Shown here one piece after another: positions 1 through 5,313 of a stretch of DNA of 5,313 nt. Source of the DNA: Zetaproteobacteria bacterium (lineage in GTDB: Bacteria; Pseudomonadota; Zetaproteobacteria; Mariprofundales; Mariprofundaceae). The translations under genes were made by a program, and so were the position numbers. Position 1 is the stretch's first letter. Each line of letters starts with the position of its first letter. The stretch lies in NCBI GenBank assembly GCA_021545625.1, contig JAJRVH010000207.1, positions 1 to 5,313 on the forward strand, in the 5' to 3' direction. The notes under the pieces are model-generated. The model ran no database searches. It saw only the letters and a list, made by a program, of their open reading frames with translations, and was not told where the DNA came from.

Positions 1-1
1 C

Positions 2-106
2 ACCGGCGAATCGGTCAGGATTGATGGCTGCAAGGTGCATATCCAGCAGGCGGATCCGCGGCGCATTTCCCGCGTGCGCATCCAGGTGCCCGTGAGCGGT
101 CGCTAG
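2..106 (+). CDS. CorC/HlyC-family protein, C-terminal fragment
   Basis: Only the last 34 codons before the TAG at 104-106 are present; the 5' part lies outside the window. The readable end (TGESVRIDGCKVHIQQADPR, then a basic, valine-rich tail) looks like the end of the transporter-associated CorC_HlyC domain, which in full-length proteins follows a pair of CBS domains. Members of this family (CorC/YbeX) are linked to magnesium/cobalt efflux and, in enterobacteria, sit directly upstream of lnt, as here. The gap to lnt is 21 bases, so the two are probably co-transcribed. The assignment rests on a short fragment plus conserved gene order, so the family is likely but the exact function is inferred. 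Confidence 0.72.
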   Translation, partial: TGESVRIDGCKVHIQQADPRRISRVRIQVPVSGR

Positions 107-127
107 GCTCCTGAAAGCGGAAGGCTG

Positions 128-1606
128 ATGTTTATCGGTTTTATCGATACGAGGCGACCGCCCTGGCCGCATCATGTTCTGGCCCTGCTGGCCGGCGGCG
201 CGATGCCGTTCGCGTTCTCTCCCTACGACCGGGCATGGCTGGCGCCGGTGGCGCTGGCCATTCTGTTCGCACTGATCCGCGACCGCGATGCCGGCATCGC
301 GGCCAGGTTCGGCTTCCTGTTCGGTTTCGGCTGGTTCGGCTTCGGCGCCTGGTGGCTGGCGCCGACCCTGCATCTCTATGGCCATTTACCGTGGCTGCTG
401 GCCGGCTTCTGCGTGTTGCTGGTCGGCGCGGTGATGGCTTTGCTGCCGGCCCTGTGGGTCTGGCTGGCCGTCCGGCTGACGGGCCGTGCCCCGTGGCTGA
501 TGGCCGGTTTCGCGGTGGCCGCCGTTGGCGAGGAATGGCTGCGGGGACATCTGTTCACGGGATTGCCGTGGACCGCGCTCGGCAATCTGCTGCTCGATAC
601 CCCGGCTCTTGGCTGGGTGGCGTGGTTCGGCGTTTACGGAGCGGCGCTGTTGCCGGCCCTGGCTGCGGCGGCGACCGTGCAGGCCCTGCACGCCGGAAGT
701 CGTCGTCATGGCCTGGCCGGGCTGGCCTTCTGCGGCCTGCTGTTTTTCGTTTCGCCGCCGCTGACGCTGCCGGATGGCGAGCCGAAAACGGCGGCGCTGA
801 TCCAGGGCAATATTCCGCAGGACCGTAAATGGGATGCGACCTTCCTCAATGAAACCATGCAGCGTTATGCGCGGCTGTCGGCCGGCGTGCGGGCCGATCT
901 GATCGTCTGGCCCGAGGCGGCGGTGCCGTTTTTCCTGTCCCGCTCGCCGTCGTGGAATCGCTGGCTGTTGCGACAGGTGCAGGGCTGGCGTACGCCGCTG
1001 CTGTTCGGTGGCCTGAAGGATCTGTCCGACGGCACGGCCCGGAACGGCCTGTTTTCGGTATTGCCGGGACATGACGATATGGATTTCGCCGGCAAGCAGC
1101 ATCTGGTGCCGTTCGGGGAATATGTGCCGTCGTGGCTGCCGTTTCTGCATACGCTGGTGCCGGAGATCGCCAGCTTCAGGCCCGCTGCCGGCCCCGGCCT
1201 GTTACGGGTCGACGGCGTGGGCTATGGCAGCCTGATCTGTTACGAATCGCTGTTTCCCGAACTGGCGCGCGCCCGGGTTCGGGCCGGGGCGCAGGTGCTG
1301 GTCAACGTGACCAACGATGCCTGGTACGGGCATTCCCCGGCGGCATGGCAGCATTTTCAGGCCGCCCGCATGCGGGCGGTGGAGACCGGGCGCTATGTGT
1401 TGCGCGCGGCCAATACCGGCGTCACGGCCGTGATCGCGCCGGACGGCCGAGTTGCCGCGTCGCTGCCGTGGTGGACGACATCGGCATTGCAGGCCCCGTT
1501 CCGGCCCGCCGGGTATGCGACACGGTATGTGCGCTGGGGAGACTGGCCTTTGCTGGCCGGATTGCTCATACTGCTTTTTCCGATCATCAGGAGGTTCGGT
1601 CGTTGA
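128..1606 (+). CDS. lnt: Apolipoprotein N-acyltransferase
   Basis: Lnt is an inner-membrane enzyme that moves an acyl chain from a phospholipid to the N-terminal cysteine of apolipoproteins, the last step of lipoprotein maturation. The 492-residue product has the usual family length. It begins with hydrophobic membrane segments over about residues 15-210, including the AFSPYD motif (29-34) typical of the Lnt N-terminus. A nitrilase-like periplasmic domain follows (about 220-450), and a last membrane segment lies near 470-488. The catalytic triad is visible: Glu263 in WPEAAVPF, Lys323 in AGKQHLVPFGEYVP and Cys371 in SLICYES, corresponding to E267, K335 and C387 of E. coli. Glu331 (FGEY) and Glu373 (CYES) are also kept. 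The ATG at 128 follows a modest purine-rich site (GGAAGG, 119-124) at short spacing. The gene follows a corC-like gene and overlaps gpsA by one base. No defect is seen. Confidence 0.97.
   Translation: MFIGFIDTRRPPWPHHVLALLAGGAMPFAFSPYDRAWLAPVALAILFALIRDRDAGIAARFGFLFGFGWFGFGAWWLAPTLHLYGHLPWLLAGFCVLLVGAVMALLPALWVWLAVRLTGRAPWLMAGFAVAAVGEEWLRGHLFTGLPWTALGNLLLDTPALGWVAWFGVYGAALLPALAAAATVQALHAGSRRHGLAGLAFCGLLFFVSPPLTLPDGEPKTAALIQGNIPQDRKWDATFLNETMQRYARLSAGVRADLIVWPEAAVPFFLSRSPSWNRWLLRQVQGWRTPLLFGGLKDLSDGTARNGLFSVLPGHDDMDFAGKQHLVPFGEYVPSWLPFLHTLVPEIASFRPAAGPGLLRVDGVGYGSLICYESLFPELARARVRAGAQVLVNVTNDAWYGHSPAAWQHFQAARMRAVETGRYVLRAANTGVTAVIAPDGRVAASLPWWTTSALQAPFRPAGYATRYVRWGDWPLLAGLLILLFPIIRRFGR
1589..1594 (+). 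promoter_or_regulatory. Ribosome binding site of gpsA
   Basis: A perfect AGGAGG lies inside the 3' end of lnt, 11 bases before the ATG at 1606 and 8 bases before an in-frame TTG at 1603. It fixes the true gpsA start here. The same reading frame is open back to 1132, but that stretch only shadows lnt. Confidence 0.8.
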
Positions 1607-2601
1607 TGGAATCCGCACACAGAGAACCCGTTGCCGTTCTGGGGGCCGGCTCGTGGGGCACGGCGCTGGCCATGGTGCTGGCGCGAGGCGGCCGCGAGGT
1701 GCGGCTGCTGGCCCGCGATGCAGAAAAGGCCGCGGCCATGGAGGACGCGCGCGAGAACGGCCGCTACCTGCCCGGCATCCGTTTTCCCGACAGCCTGCAT
1801 GTGCAGGCCGATGTCGATGCGGCGCTGGCTGACGTCGGCGCCTGCGTGATCGCGCTGCCATCGACTGCGGCGGAAGCCATGTTGCCGAAACTGGGCGGCA
1901 ACTATCCGGTGATCGCCGCCTGCAAGGGCCTGCATCCGGAGCGTCTGATCCGTACGGACGAGATGCTGGCCGGCCATATCGAGCCGCAGCGGATCGCGAT
2001 CCTGTCCGGCCCGTCATTTGCGATCGAGGTGGCGCGCGGCCAGCCGACGGCGATCACGATGGCGGCCGGCGGACTGGAGCAGGCGGCCCGGGCCGCGGCC
2101 TTTTTCGACGATACCAATTTCAGGGTTTACCTGAGCGACGACATGGTCGGCGTGGCGATGGGCGGCGCCCTGAAGAATGTCGTCGCCATTGCGGCCGGTA
2201 TCGCCGACGGGCTGGAGCTCGGACACAATTCGGTGGCGGCCGTCGTGACCCGGGGGCTTGCCGAGGTGGCGCGCCTCAGTGTGGCCTGTGGCGGTCGGGC
2301 CGAAACGTCGATGGGGCTTTCCGGTCTTGGTGATCTGGTGCTTACCTGTACCGGGTCGCTGTCCCGCAACCGCCGCTTCGGCATGGCCATCGCCCGCGGA
2401 CAGGGTATCGGGGAGGCCTGCCGCGAGATCGGTCAGGTGGTCGAGGGCATCCGTACCGCCGAGGCCGTGGATCGGCTGGCGGTCAGGCTCGGGATCGAGG
2501 TGCCGCTGATGCAGGCCGTGCAGCAGGTGCTGACCGGCAGGCTGGCTGTGGCCGATGCGGTGGCGGCGCTGATGTCGCGGCCGGAACGGCCGGAGTTCTA
2601 G
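1606..2601 (+). CDS. gpsA: Glycerol-3-phosphate dehydrogenase [NAD(P)+]
   Basis: GpsA reduces dihydroxyacetone phosphate to sn-glycerol-3-phosphate in the cytoplasm, supplying the backbone of all glycerophospholipids. The 331-residue product matches the family length. The N-terminal Rossmann fold carries the GAGSWGTA dinucleotide-binding loop (13-20), followed by ACKG (105-108) with Lys107 and LSGPSFAIEVA (133-143). The C-terminal helical domain has GGALKNV with the presumed catalytic Lys190, the GHNS segment (206-209) and the GLGDLVLTCTGSLSRNRRFG signature (240-259). The ATG at 1606 overlaps the lnt TGA (1604-1606) by one base and is served by a perfect AGGAGG. A TTG three bases earlier could also start translation and would add a single residue. 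The overlap implies translational coupling with lnt, which fits a shared role in envelope lipid supply. Confidence 0.98.
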   Translation: MESAHREPVAVLGAGSWGTALAMVLARGGREVRLLARDAEKAAAMEDARENGRYLPGIRFPDSLHVQADVDAALADVGACVIALPSTAAEAMLPKLGGNYPVIAACKGLHPERLIRTDEMLAGHIEPQRIAILSGPSFAIEVARGQPTAITMAAGGLEQAARAAAFFDDTNFRVYLSDDMVGVAMGGALKNVVAIAAGIADGLELGHNSVAAVVTRGLAEVARLSVACGGRAETSMGLSGLGDLVLTCTGSLSRNRRFGMAIARGQGIGEACREIGQVVEGIRTAEAVDRLAVRLGIEVPLMQAVQQVLTGRLAVADAVAALMSRPERPEF

Positions 2602-2605
2602 ATTT

Positions 2606-3142
2606 ATGGCATCCGGCAGCGACGAAGAGGCGCTGTTCGCCGAGGCCATGGGCAAGGTTCAGCGCCTGCGCATGCCGGAGCGCGCCGTAGTCGGGAAGAA
2701 GCGGCCAGGGCCTGCGCGGCGGCCTGTATCGGCGCCGGCCGTTGCGCGGCAGGCGACGGTCGCGGCCGATATCCGACCGCCCTCGGCGGACGAGCCGTGG
2801 ATACTGCTGGCCAACGGCGTTTCCCGTGAACGCCTGAAGCGCCTGGCCGCCGGCCAGCCGCCGGTGGCCCGCAGCTTCGACCTGCACGGCGTCACCCGCG
2901 ACGAAGCGCTGGCCATGCTGGAGGAAGGTTTCGGGCAGGCGCTGGCTTCGGGCTGGCGCGTGGTTTGCATCATTCACGGGCGGGGCCTGCATTCGCAGGG
3001 GCGGCCGGTGCTCAAGCAGGCCACCTATCACTGGCTTCGGGAAGGGCCGTATGCGGCCAGCGTGCTGGCCGTGGTTCCGCAGCCCGGCAGTGGCGGCGGG
3101 GCCTGTCTGGTGCTGCTGCGCAGGCAGGCGGTCCGAACGTGA
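2606..3142 (+). CDS. Smr-domain endonuclease (SmrA/SmrB-like)
   Basis: This 178-residue protein has an N-terminal extension and a C-terminal Smr domain, the small nuclease module also found at the end of MutS2. The Smr domain runs from about residue 88 to 174. It shows the DLHG motif (92-95) and the IIHGRG loop (122-127), the two conserved sites of this fold; Asp92, His94 and His124 are candidate catalytic residues. A GSGGGACLVLL strand (161-171) ends the domain. The N-terminal DEEALFAEAM (6-15) resembles the start of the E. coli single-domain Smr proteins. There, SmrB cuts mRNA between collided ribosomes. Length and layout fit that group, but which member it matches is not decided, so no symbol is given. 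It starts 4 bases after gpsA with GGAG at 2592-2595, so it is most likely the last gene of the lnt-gpsA operon. Confidence 0.9.
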   Translation: MASGSDEEALFAEAMGKVQRLRMPERAVVGKKRPGPARRPVSAPAVARQATVAADIRPPSADEPWILLANGVSRERLKRLAAGQPPVARSFDLHGVTRDEALAMLEEGFGQALASGWRVVCIIHGRGLHSQGRPVLKQATYHWLREGPYAASVLAVVPQPGSGGGACLVLLRRQAVRT

Positions 3143-3173
3143 AATATCCGCTGTTCCTGTCCCCGGCTTGGGC

Positions 3174-3179
3174 TATACT
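3174..3179 (+). promoter_or_regulatory. Possible -10 element (TATACT) of the DUF2782 gene
   Basis: TATACT differs from the sigma-70 -10 consensus at one base and lies in the 43-base gap after the Smr gene. A start point at the usual distance would fall on the A of the ATG at 3186, giving a leaderless transcript. No convincing -35 box is seen: at 17-base spacing the hexamer is CTGTTC (3151-3156), and there is no extended -10 TG. It is a candidate only. Confidence 0.35.
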
Positions 3180-3185
3180 GGCTGC

Positions 3186-3596
3186 ATGAAGCCGATTTCT
3201 TTCACGATTCCCCTTTCATGTCTGTTCGTATCGCTTGCCGCTGCGTCGCTGGCGCATGCCGATGATATTCCGCCGCCTCCGGATACGCCGGCCACGCTGC
3301 AGCAGGAACGCCATGCGGCCGATCCCGTCATCGAGAAGGCGCCGGATCTGCAACAGGAATTCAAGACGCCGCAGGCCGGCGACGAGGTCGAGGTGCGTTC
3401 CTATCAGCGCAAGGACGGAGCAACCATCACCGAATATGCGTCGCACGGTCGCGTATTCATGATCAAGGTGCAGCCGCAGGGAGGATTGCCTGCCTATTAT
3501 CTGTATGACAGCAATGGCGACGGCGAGTTCGAGCGGCGCTTGCCGGGCGGCTACAAGCGCATCTCCCCGCCTGCATGGGTACTCAAGCGATTCTGA
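3186..3596 (+). CDS. DUF2782 family secreted protein, function unknown
   Basis: The 136-residue product begins with a clear Sec signal peptide: Lys2, a hydrophobic core (about 5-22) and a likely cleavage site after AHA (23-25). It is therefore probably periplasmic. The start at 3186 is chosen because it gives this signal peptide; in-frame sequence upstream lies over the Smr gene. After a proline- and glutamine-rich linker (26-65), the conserved part (66-136) has EVRSYQRKDGATITEY, a YYLYDSNGDGEFERR segment (104-118) and the end PPAWVLKRF. This pattern matches DUF2782 as I know it from proteobacteria. DSNGDG resembles a calcium-binding loop, but a full EF-hand spacing is not present. No biochemical function is known to me. 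There is no clear Shine-Dalgarno sequence, so translation may be leaderless or coupled. It overlaps the next gene by 22 bases. Confidence 0.85.
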   Translation: MKPISFTIPLSCLFVSLAAASLAHADDIPPPPDTPATLQQERHAADPVIEKAPDLQQEFKTPQAGDEVEVRSYQRKDGATITEYASHGRVFMIKVQPQGGLPAYYLYDSNGDGEFERRLPGGYKRISPPAWVLKRF

Positions 3597-4210
3597 ACTG
3601 CCCGCCGCGACTGATCCTGATCACCGATCGCTCCCGTCTGGCGGGAGAGGCCTTTTTCGAGGCCATCGATGCCGCACTCAGGGGCGGCGTCGAGGCGTTG
3701 CTGCTGCGGGAGAAGGAGATGCCGTCATCCCGCCTGCTGGCGCTGGCTGCAAGGCTGCGCGCGGTGACGCGCGAGCACGGGGCGCAGCTGATCGTGCATA
3801 CGCAGGCCGATGTCGCGACCGCCGTCGGTGCCGACGGCGTGCATCTGGCCGCGGTCGATATGGCTTCGATTGCGAGGCTCAGGGCCTGGTTGCCGGAGCC
3901 GGTGCCGGTTTCGGTTTCCTGTCATCATGCCGAAGAACTGGCCCTGGCAGCCCGACACGGGGCCGACTGGGCCCTGCTGTCGCCGGTGTTTCCAACGGCC
4001 AGCCACCCGGGCGCGCCGCACCTGGGCGTTACGAGGTTTCGCCGGCTGGCTGCCGATGCCGCCCTGCCGGTGGTGGCGCTGGGGGGCATCGGCGTGAACA
4101 ATATCGGCCGGCTTCAGGGGGCGCCGGCGGCGGTGATCGGCGCGATTCTCGATGCCCCGGATCCGATGGCCGCGGCGTGTGCATTGTCGGCGGCAGCTTG
4201 TCCGTCATGA
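3575..4210 (+). CDS. Thiamine phosphate synthase/TenI superfamily protein with atypical active site
   Basis: The 211-residue product fits the single-domain TIM barrel of ThiE (joins HMP-PP and thiazole phosphate into thiamine phosphate) and TenI (thiazole tautomerase). Landmarks in order are RLILITDRS (12-20), ALLLREKEM (41-49), GADGVHLA (85-92), VSVSCHHAEEL (112-122), LLSPVFPTASHPG (134-146) and VVALGGIGVNNI (166-177). Arg45 and Lys47 of the LREK motif are kept. However, the Asn-Asp pair of ThiE is His75-Thr76, the HLGQ motif is HLAA, the lysine after PTxT is replaced by His-Pro (144-145), and the TenI histidine is Pro137. The SCHH and SPVFPTASHPG pattern resembles, from memory, ThiE-like domains fused to Nudix hydrolases in some gammaproteobacteria, but no Nudix domain is present here. 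Automated tools would probably call it thiE. The ATG at 3575 lies inside the DUF2782 gene with no good ribosome binding site, suggesting translational coupling. Confidence 0.85.
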   Translation: MGTQAILNCPPRLILITDRSRLAGEAFFEAIDAALRGGVEALLLREKEMPSSRLLALAARLRAVTREHGAQLIVHTQADVATAVGADGVHLAAVDMASIARLRAWLPEPVPVSVSCHHAEELALAARHGADWALLSPVFPTASHPGAPHLGVTRFRRLAADAALPVVALGGIGVNNIGRLQGAPAAVIGAILDAPDPMAAACALSAAACPS

Positions 4211-4999
4211 GGGTTCGGGGCAGTTGCAGACGCTCCAGCGCAGGAATTCGCGCGATTCAAGGCGCGCCGGGCGGCTGAAAAAGGCCCGGGCCTCGCCCTC
4301 TTCAATCAGCCGGCCATCGCAGACGAACATGATCCGCCCGGCGATGCGCCGGACCTGTTCCAGATCGTGTGTGACCCACAGCAGTGGCATGCTGCCGGCC
4401 AGCGCGCTCAGCGAATGCTCGATGATATCGCGCGAACGCGGGTCGAGGGCCGAGGTCGGCTCGTCGAGCAGCAGCATGGACGGCTTCAGAATCAGCGCCC
4501 TGGCCAGACACAGGCGTTGCTGCTGTCCGAGCGACAGTTGGTCGGCCGGTTCGTGCAGCCTGTTCCTGACCTCGCCCCACAATGCGGCCTGCTCCAGCGC
4601 CTGACGCAGCGCCTGTTCGTCGATACGCCTGCGCTGCCGGCGGGGCAGGCCGAAGGTCACATTGTCCCGGATCGAGCAGGGGAACACGGCGGGTTTCTGG
4701 CCGATCAGGCCGATATTGCGGCGTATGGCTGCCGCTTCATGATCGCGTACCGATATGCCGGCCAGGCGGATGTCGCCCCGCCAGCCTTCGTACAGGCGGT
4801 TGATGCAGCGCAGCAGTGAGCTTTTGCCGGCACCGGAAGGGCCGATCAGGCAGCAGATGCCGTGCCCTGGAAGCGCAATGCTGATATCGCTCAGGATCAT
4901 GCGACCGCCGAGCTCAAGTCGCAGCCCTTCCATTTCAAGCCCCTGCCGATGCTCCGCCCCGCTCGCCCGTGCCGCCTGTCTGTCAATATCGTGTTTCAT
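4205..4999 (-). CDS. pstB: Phosphate-type ABC transporter ATP-binding protein (PstB-like)
   Basis: This cytoplasmic ATPase would power a PstSCAB-type phosphate importer. The 264-residue product has Walker A GPSGAGKSS (53-61), a Q-loop QKPAVFP (Gln101) of PstB type, SIRDNVTFG (109-117), ABC signature LSLGQQQR (155-162), Walker B LLLDEP with Glu180, D-loop SALD (183-186) and the H-loop His211 in WVTHD. QKP-FP and QQQRLCLARAL resemble PstB. It lacks the short PstB insertion between the Walker A helix and the Q-loop, and it ends with a Cys-x-Cys tail (258-260) instead of the usual GxxG-like PstB end, so it is a divergent member. The ATG at 4999 is preferred over upstream in-frame starts because it sits in an ATGA overlap with the pstA-like stop and follows an AGGGGGA ribosome binding site (about 5007-5013). 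The 3' end overlaps the thiE-like gene by 6 bases. Confidence 0.88.
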   Translation of the reverse strand: MKHDIDRQAARASGAEHRQGLEMEGLRLELGGRMILSDISIALPGHGICCLIGPSGAGKSSLLRCINRLYEGWRGDIRLAGISVRDHEAAAIRRNIGLIGQKPAVFPCSIRDNVTFGLPRRQRRRIDEQALRQALEQAALWGEVRNRLHEPADQLSLGQQQRLCLARALILKPSMLLLDEPTSALDPRSRDIIEHSLSALAGSMPLLWVTHDLEQVRRIAGRIMFVCDGRLIEEGEARAFFSRPARLESREFLRWSVCNCPEPS

Positions 5000-5313
5000 G
5001 TCGTAATCCCCCTGCGATATTGCAGGCGCCGCAACAGCAGGGCTACCATGCTGCACAGCAGCACCAGCCCGATCAGCAGGCAGGCGGCGCCCCATGCGAC
5101 GCCGACCACCCGGGCGTCGGCGCCCTCCTGGGCCAGATAGAAGATGTGGGTTTGCAGCGTCGTGACTGGTTGCAGCGGCGAATCGGGCCAGCGCACGCCG
5201 CTGAATACCGTGGCGACGAACAGGATCGGCGCCGTTTCCGACAGCGCCCGGGCCATGCCGAGCAGCAGGCCGGTCAGCATGGCCGGCCAGGTCGCCGGCA
5301 GCCAGACCCGCCG
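4996..5313 (-). CDS. pstA: Phosphate-type ABC transporter permease, C-terminal part (PstA-like)
   Basis: The reading frame is open to the right edge of the window, so only the last 105 residues are seen; the N-terminal membrane segments lie outside. The fragment starts in the EAA-type loop that contacts the ATPase (RRVWLPATWPAMLTGLLLGM, fragment residues 1-20), followed by ARALSETAPILFVATVF. A Ser/Gly-Glu-Thr-Ala-Pro motif is characteristic of PstA. A periplasmic loop follows (about 39-68), then a last membrane segment (about 69-94) and a basic cytoplasmic tail. Its TGA (4998-4996) overlaps the pstB ATG, so the two products are translationally coupled, as expected for partners of one complex. 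PstC and the binding protein PstS would be expected further upstream on this strand, beyond the window. The substrate is inferred from family resemblance. Confidence 0.85.
   Translation of the reverse strand, partial: RRVWLPATWPAMLTGLLLGMARALSETAPILFVATVFSGVRWPDSPLQPVTTLQTHIFYLAQEGADARVVGVAWGAACLLIGLVLLCSMVALLLRRLQYRRGITT

Noticed and set aside
386..1150. Long minus-strand reading frame (254 codons) opposite lnt
   Set aside because: It lies antisense to a gene with a complete catalytic triad, and its translation is rich in Arg, Gln and Pro with no recognisable domain. This is typical of GC-rich shadow frames.
1132..1605. N-terminal extension of GpsA by 158 residues
   Set aside because: The extension is simply lnt read in another frame. 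The Rossmann motif belongs near residue 13, and AGGAGG supports the start at 1606.
1202..2017. Minus-strand reading frame (271 codons) across the lnt/gpsA junction
   Set aside because: Low-complexity Arg/Pro/Ser translation opposite two well-supported genes, with no domain or ribosome binding site.
3051..3185. N-terminal extension of the DUF2782 protein
   Set aside because: It overlaps the conserved end of the Smr domain in another frame and would bury the signal peptide.
4278..4293. Palindrome AGGCCCGGGCCT followed by T residues on the minus strand, considered as a terminator for pstB
   Set aside because: The palindrome has no separate loop, so it allows only about a 4-base stem. It lies about 70-90 bases before the pstB stop, inside coding sequence, so a terminator there would cut the message.
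5000..5095. N-terminal extension of the PstB-like ATPase
   Set aside because: It is out of frame over the last membrane segment of the permease, and the ATGA overlap with a good ribosome binding site marks the start at 4999.
1..5313. Defence system, mobile element, CRISPR array, attachment site or riboswitch (including a TPP riboswitch before the ThiE-like gene)
   Set aside because: The window is densely packed with housekeeping genes. No repeats, integrase or transposase motifs, tRNA ends or untranslated leader long enough for a riboswitch were seen.

Overview
The window is a compact, GC-rich stretch of ordinary bacterial chromosome. Gene content and order (CorC-type protein, then lnt, then gpsA), a DUF2782 secreted protein and the codon usage suggest a beta- or gammaproteobacterium. 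I cannot place it more precisely. There are no tRNAs, rRNAs, insertion sequences, CRISPR arrays or phage genes. Almost every base is coding; the largest gap is about 43 bases.

Layout. On the plus strand, bases 2-106 hold the last 34 codons of a CorC/HlyC-type protein. Next come lnt (128-1606, apolipoprotein N-acyltransferase), gpsA (1606-2601, glycerol-3-phosphate dehydrogenase; its start overlaps the lnt stop by one base) and an Smr-domain nuclease gene (2606-3142, 4 bases after gpsA). This spacing suggests one operon. After a short gap with a good -10 element comes a small secreted DUF2782 protein (3186-3596). It overlaps by 22 bases a gene of the thiamine-phosphate-synthase/TenI superfamily (3575-4210). 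On the minus strand, running toward these genes, lie a pstA-like permease (4996-5313, cut by the window edge) and a pstB-like ATPase (4205-4999). The two overlap in an ATGA junction, and pstB meets the thiE-like gene tail to tail with a 6-base overlap.

How the genes fit together. Lnt adds the third acyl chain to lipoproteins using phospholipid donors, and GpsA supplies the glycerol-3-phosphate backbone for those phospholipids, so the first genes form an envelope-lipid group. The Smr protein probably acts on mRNA or DNA and may simply be carried along. The PstA/PstB pair is the inner-membrane core of a phosphate-type importer; its PstC and PstS partners would lie beyond the right edge.

I did not find a clear new biological system. 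The points most worth a second look are the ThiE/TenI-family protein, which appears to lack the key residues of both TMP synthase and TenI tautomerase; the 3139-3189 junction, where a possible leaderless promoter and a 16-codon reading frame with start/stop overlaps at both ends coincide; and the non-consensus signature motif and unusual C-terminus of the PstB-like ATPase.
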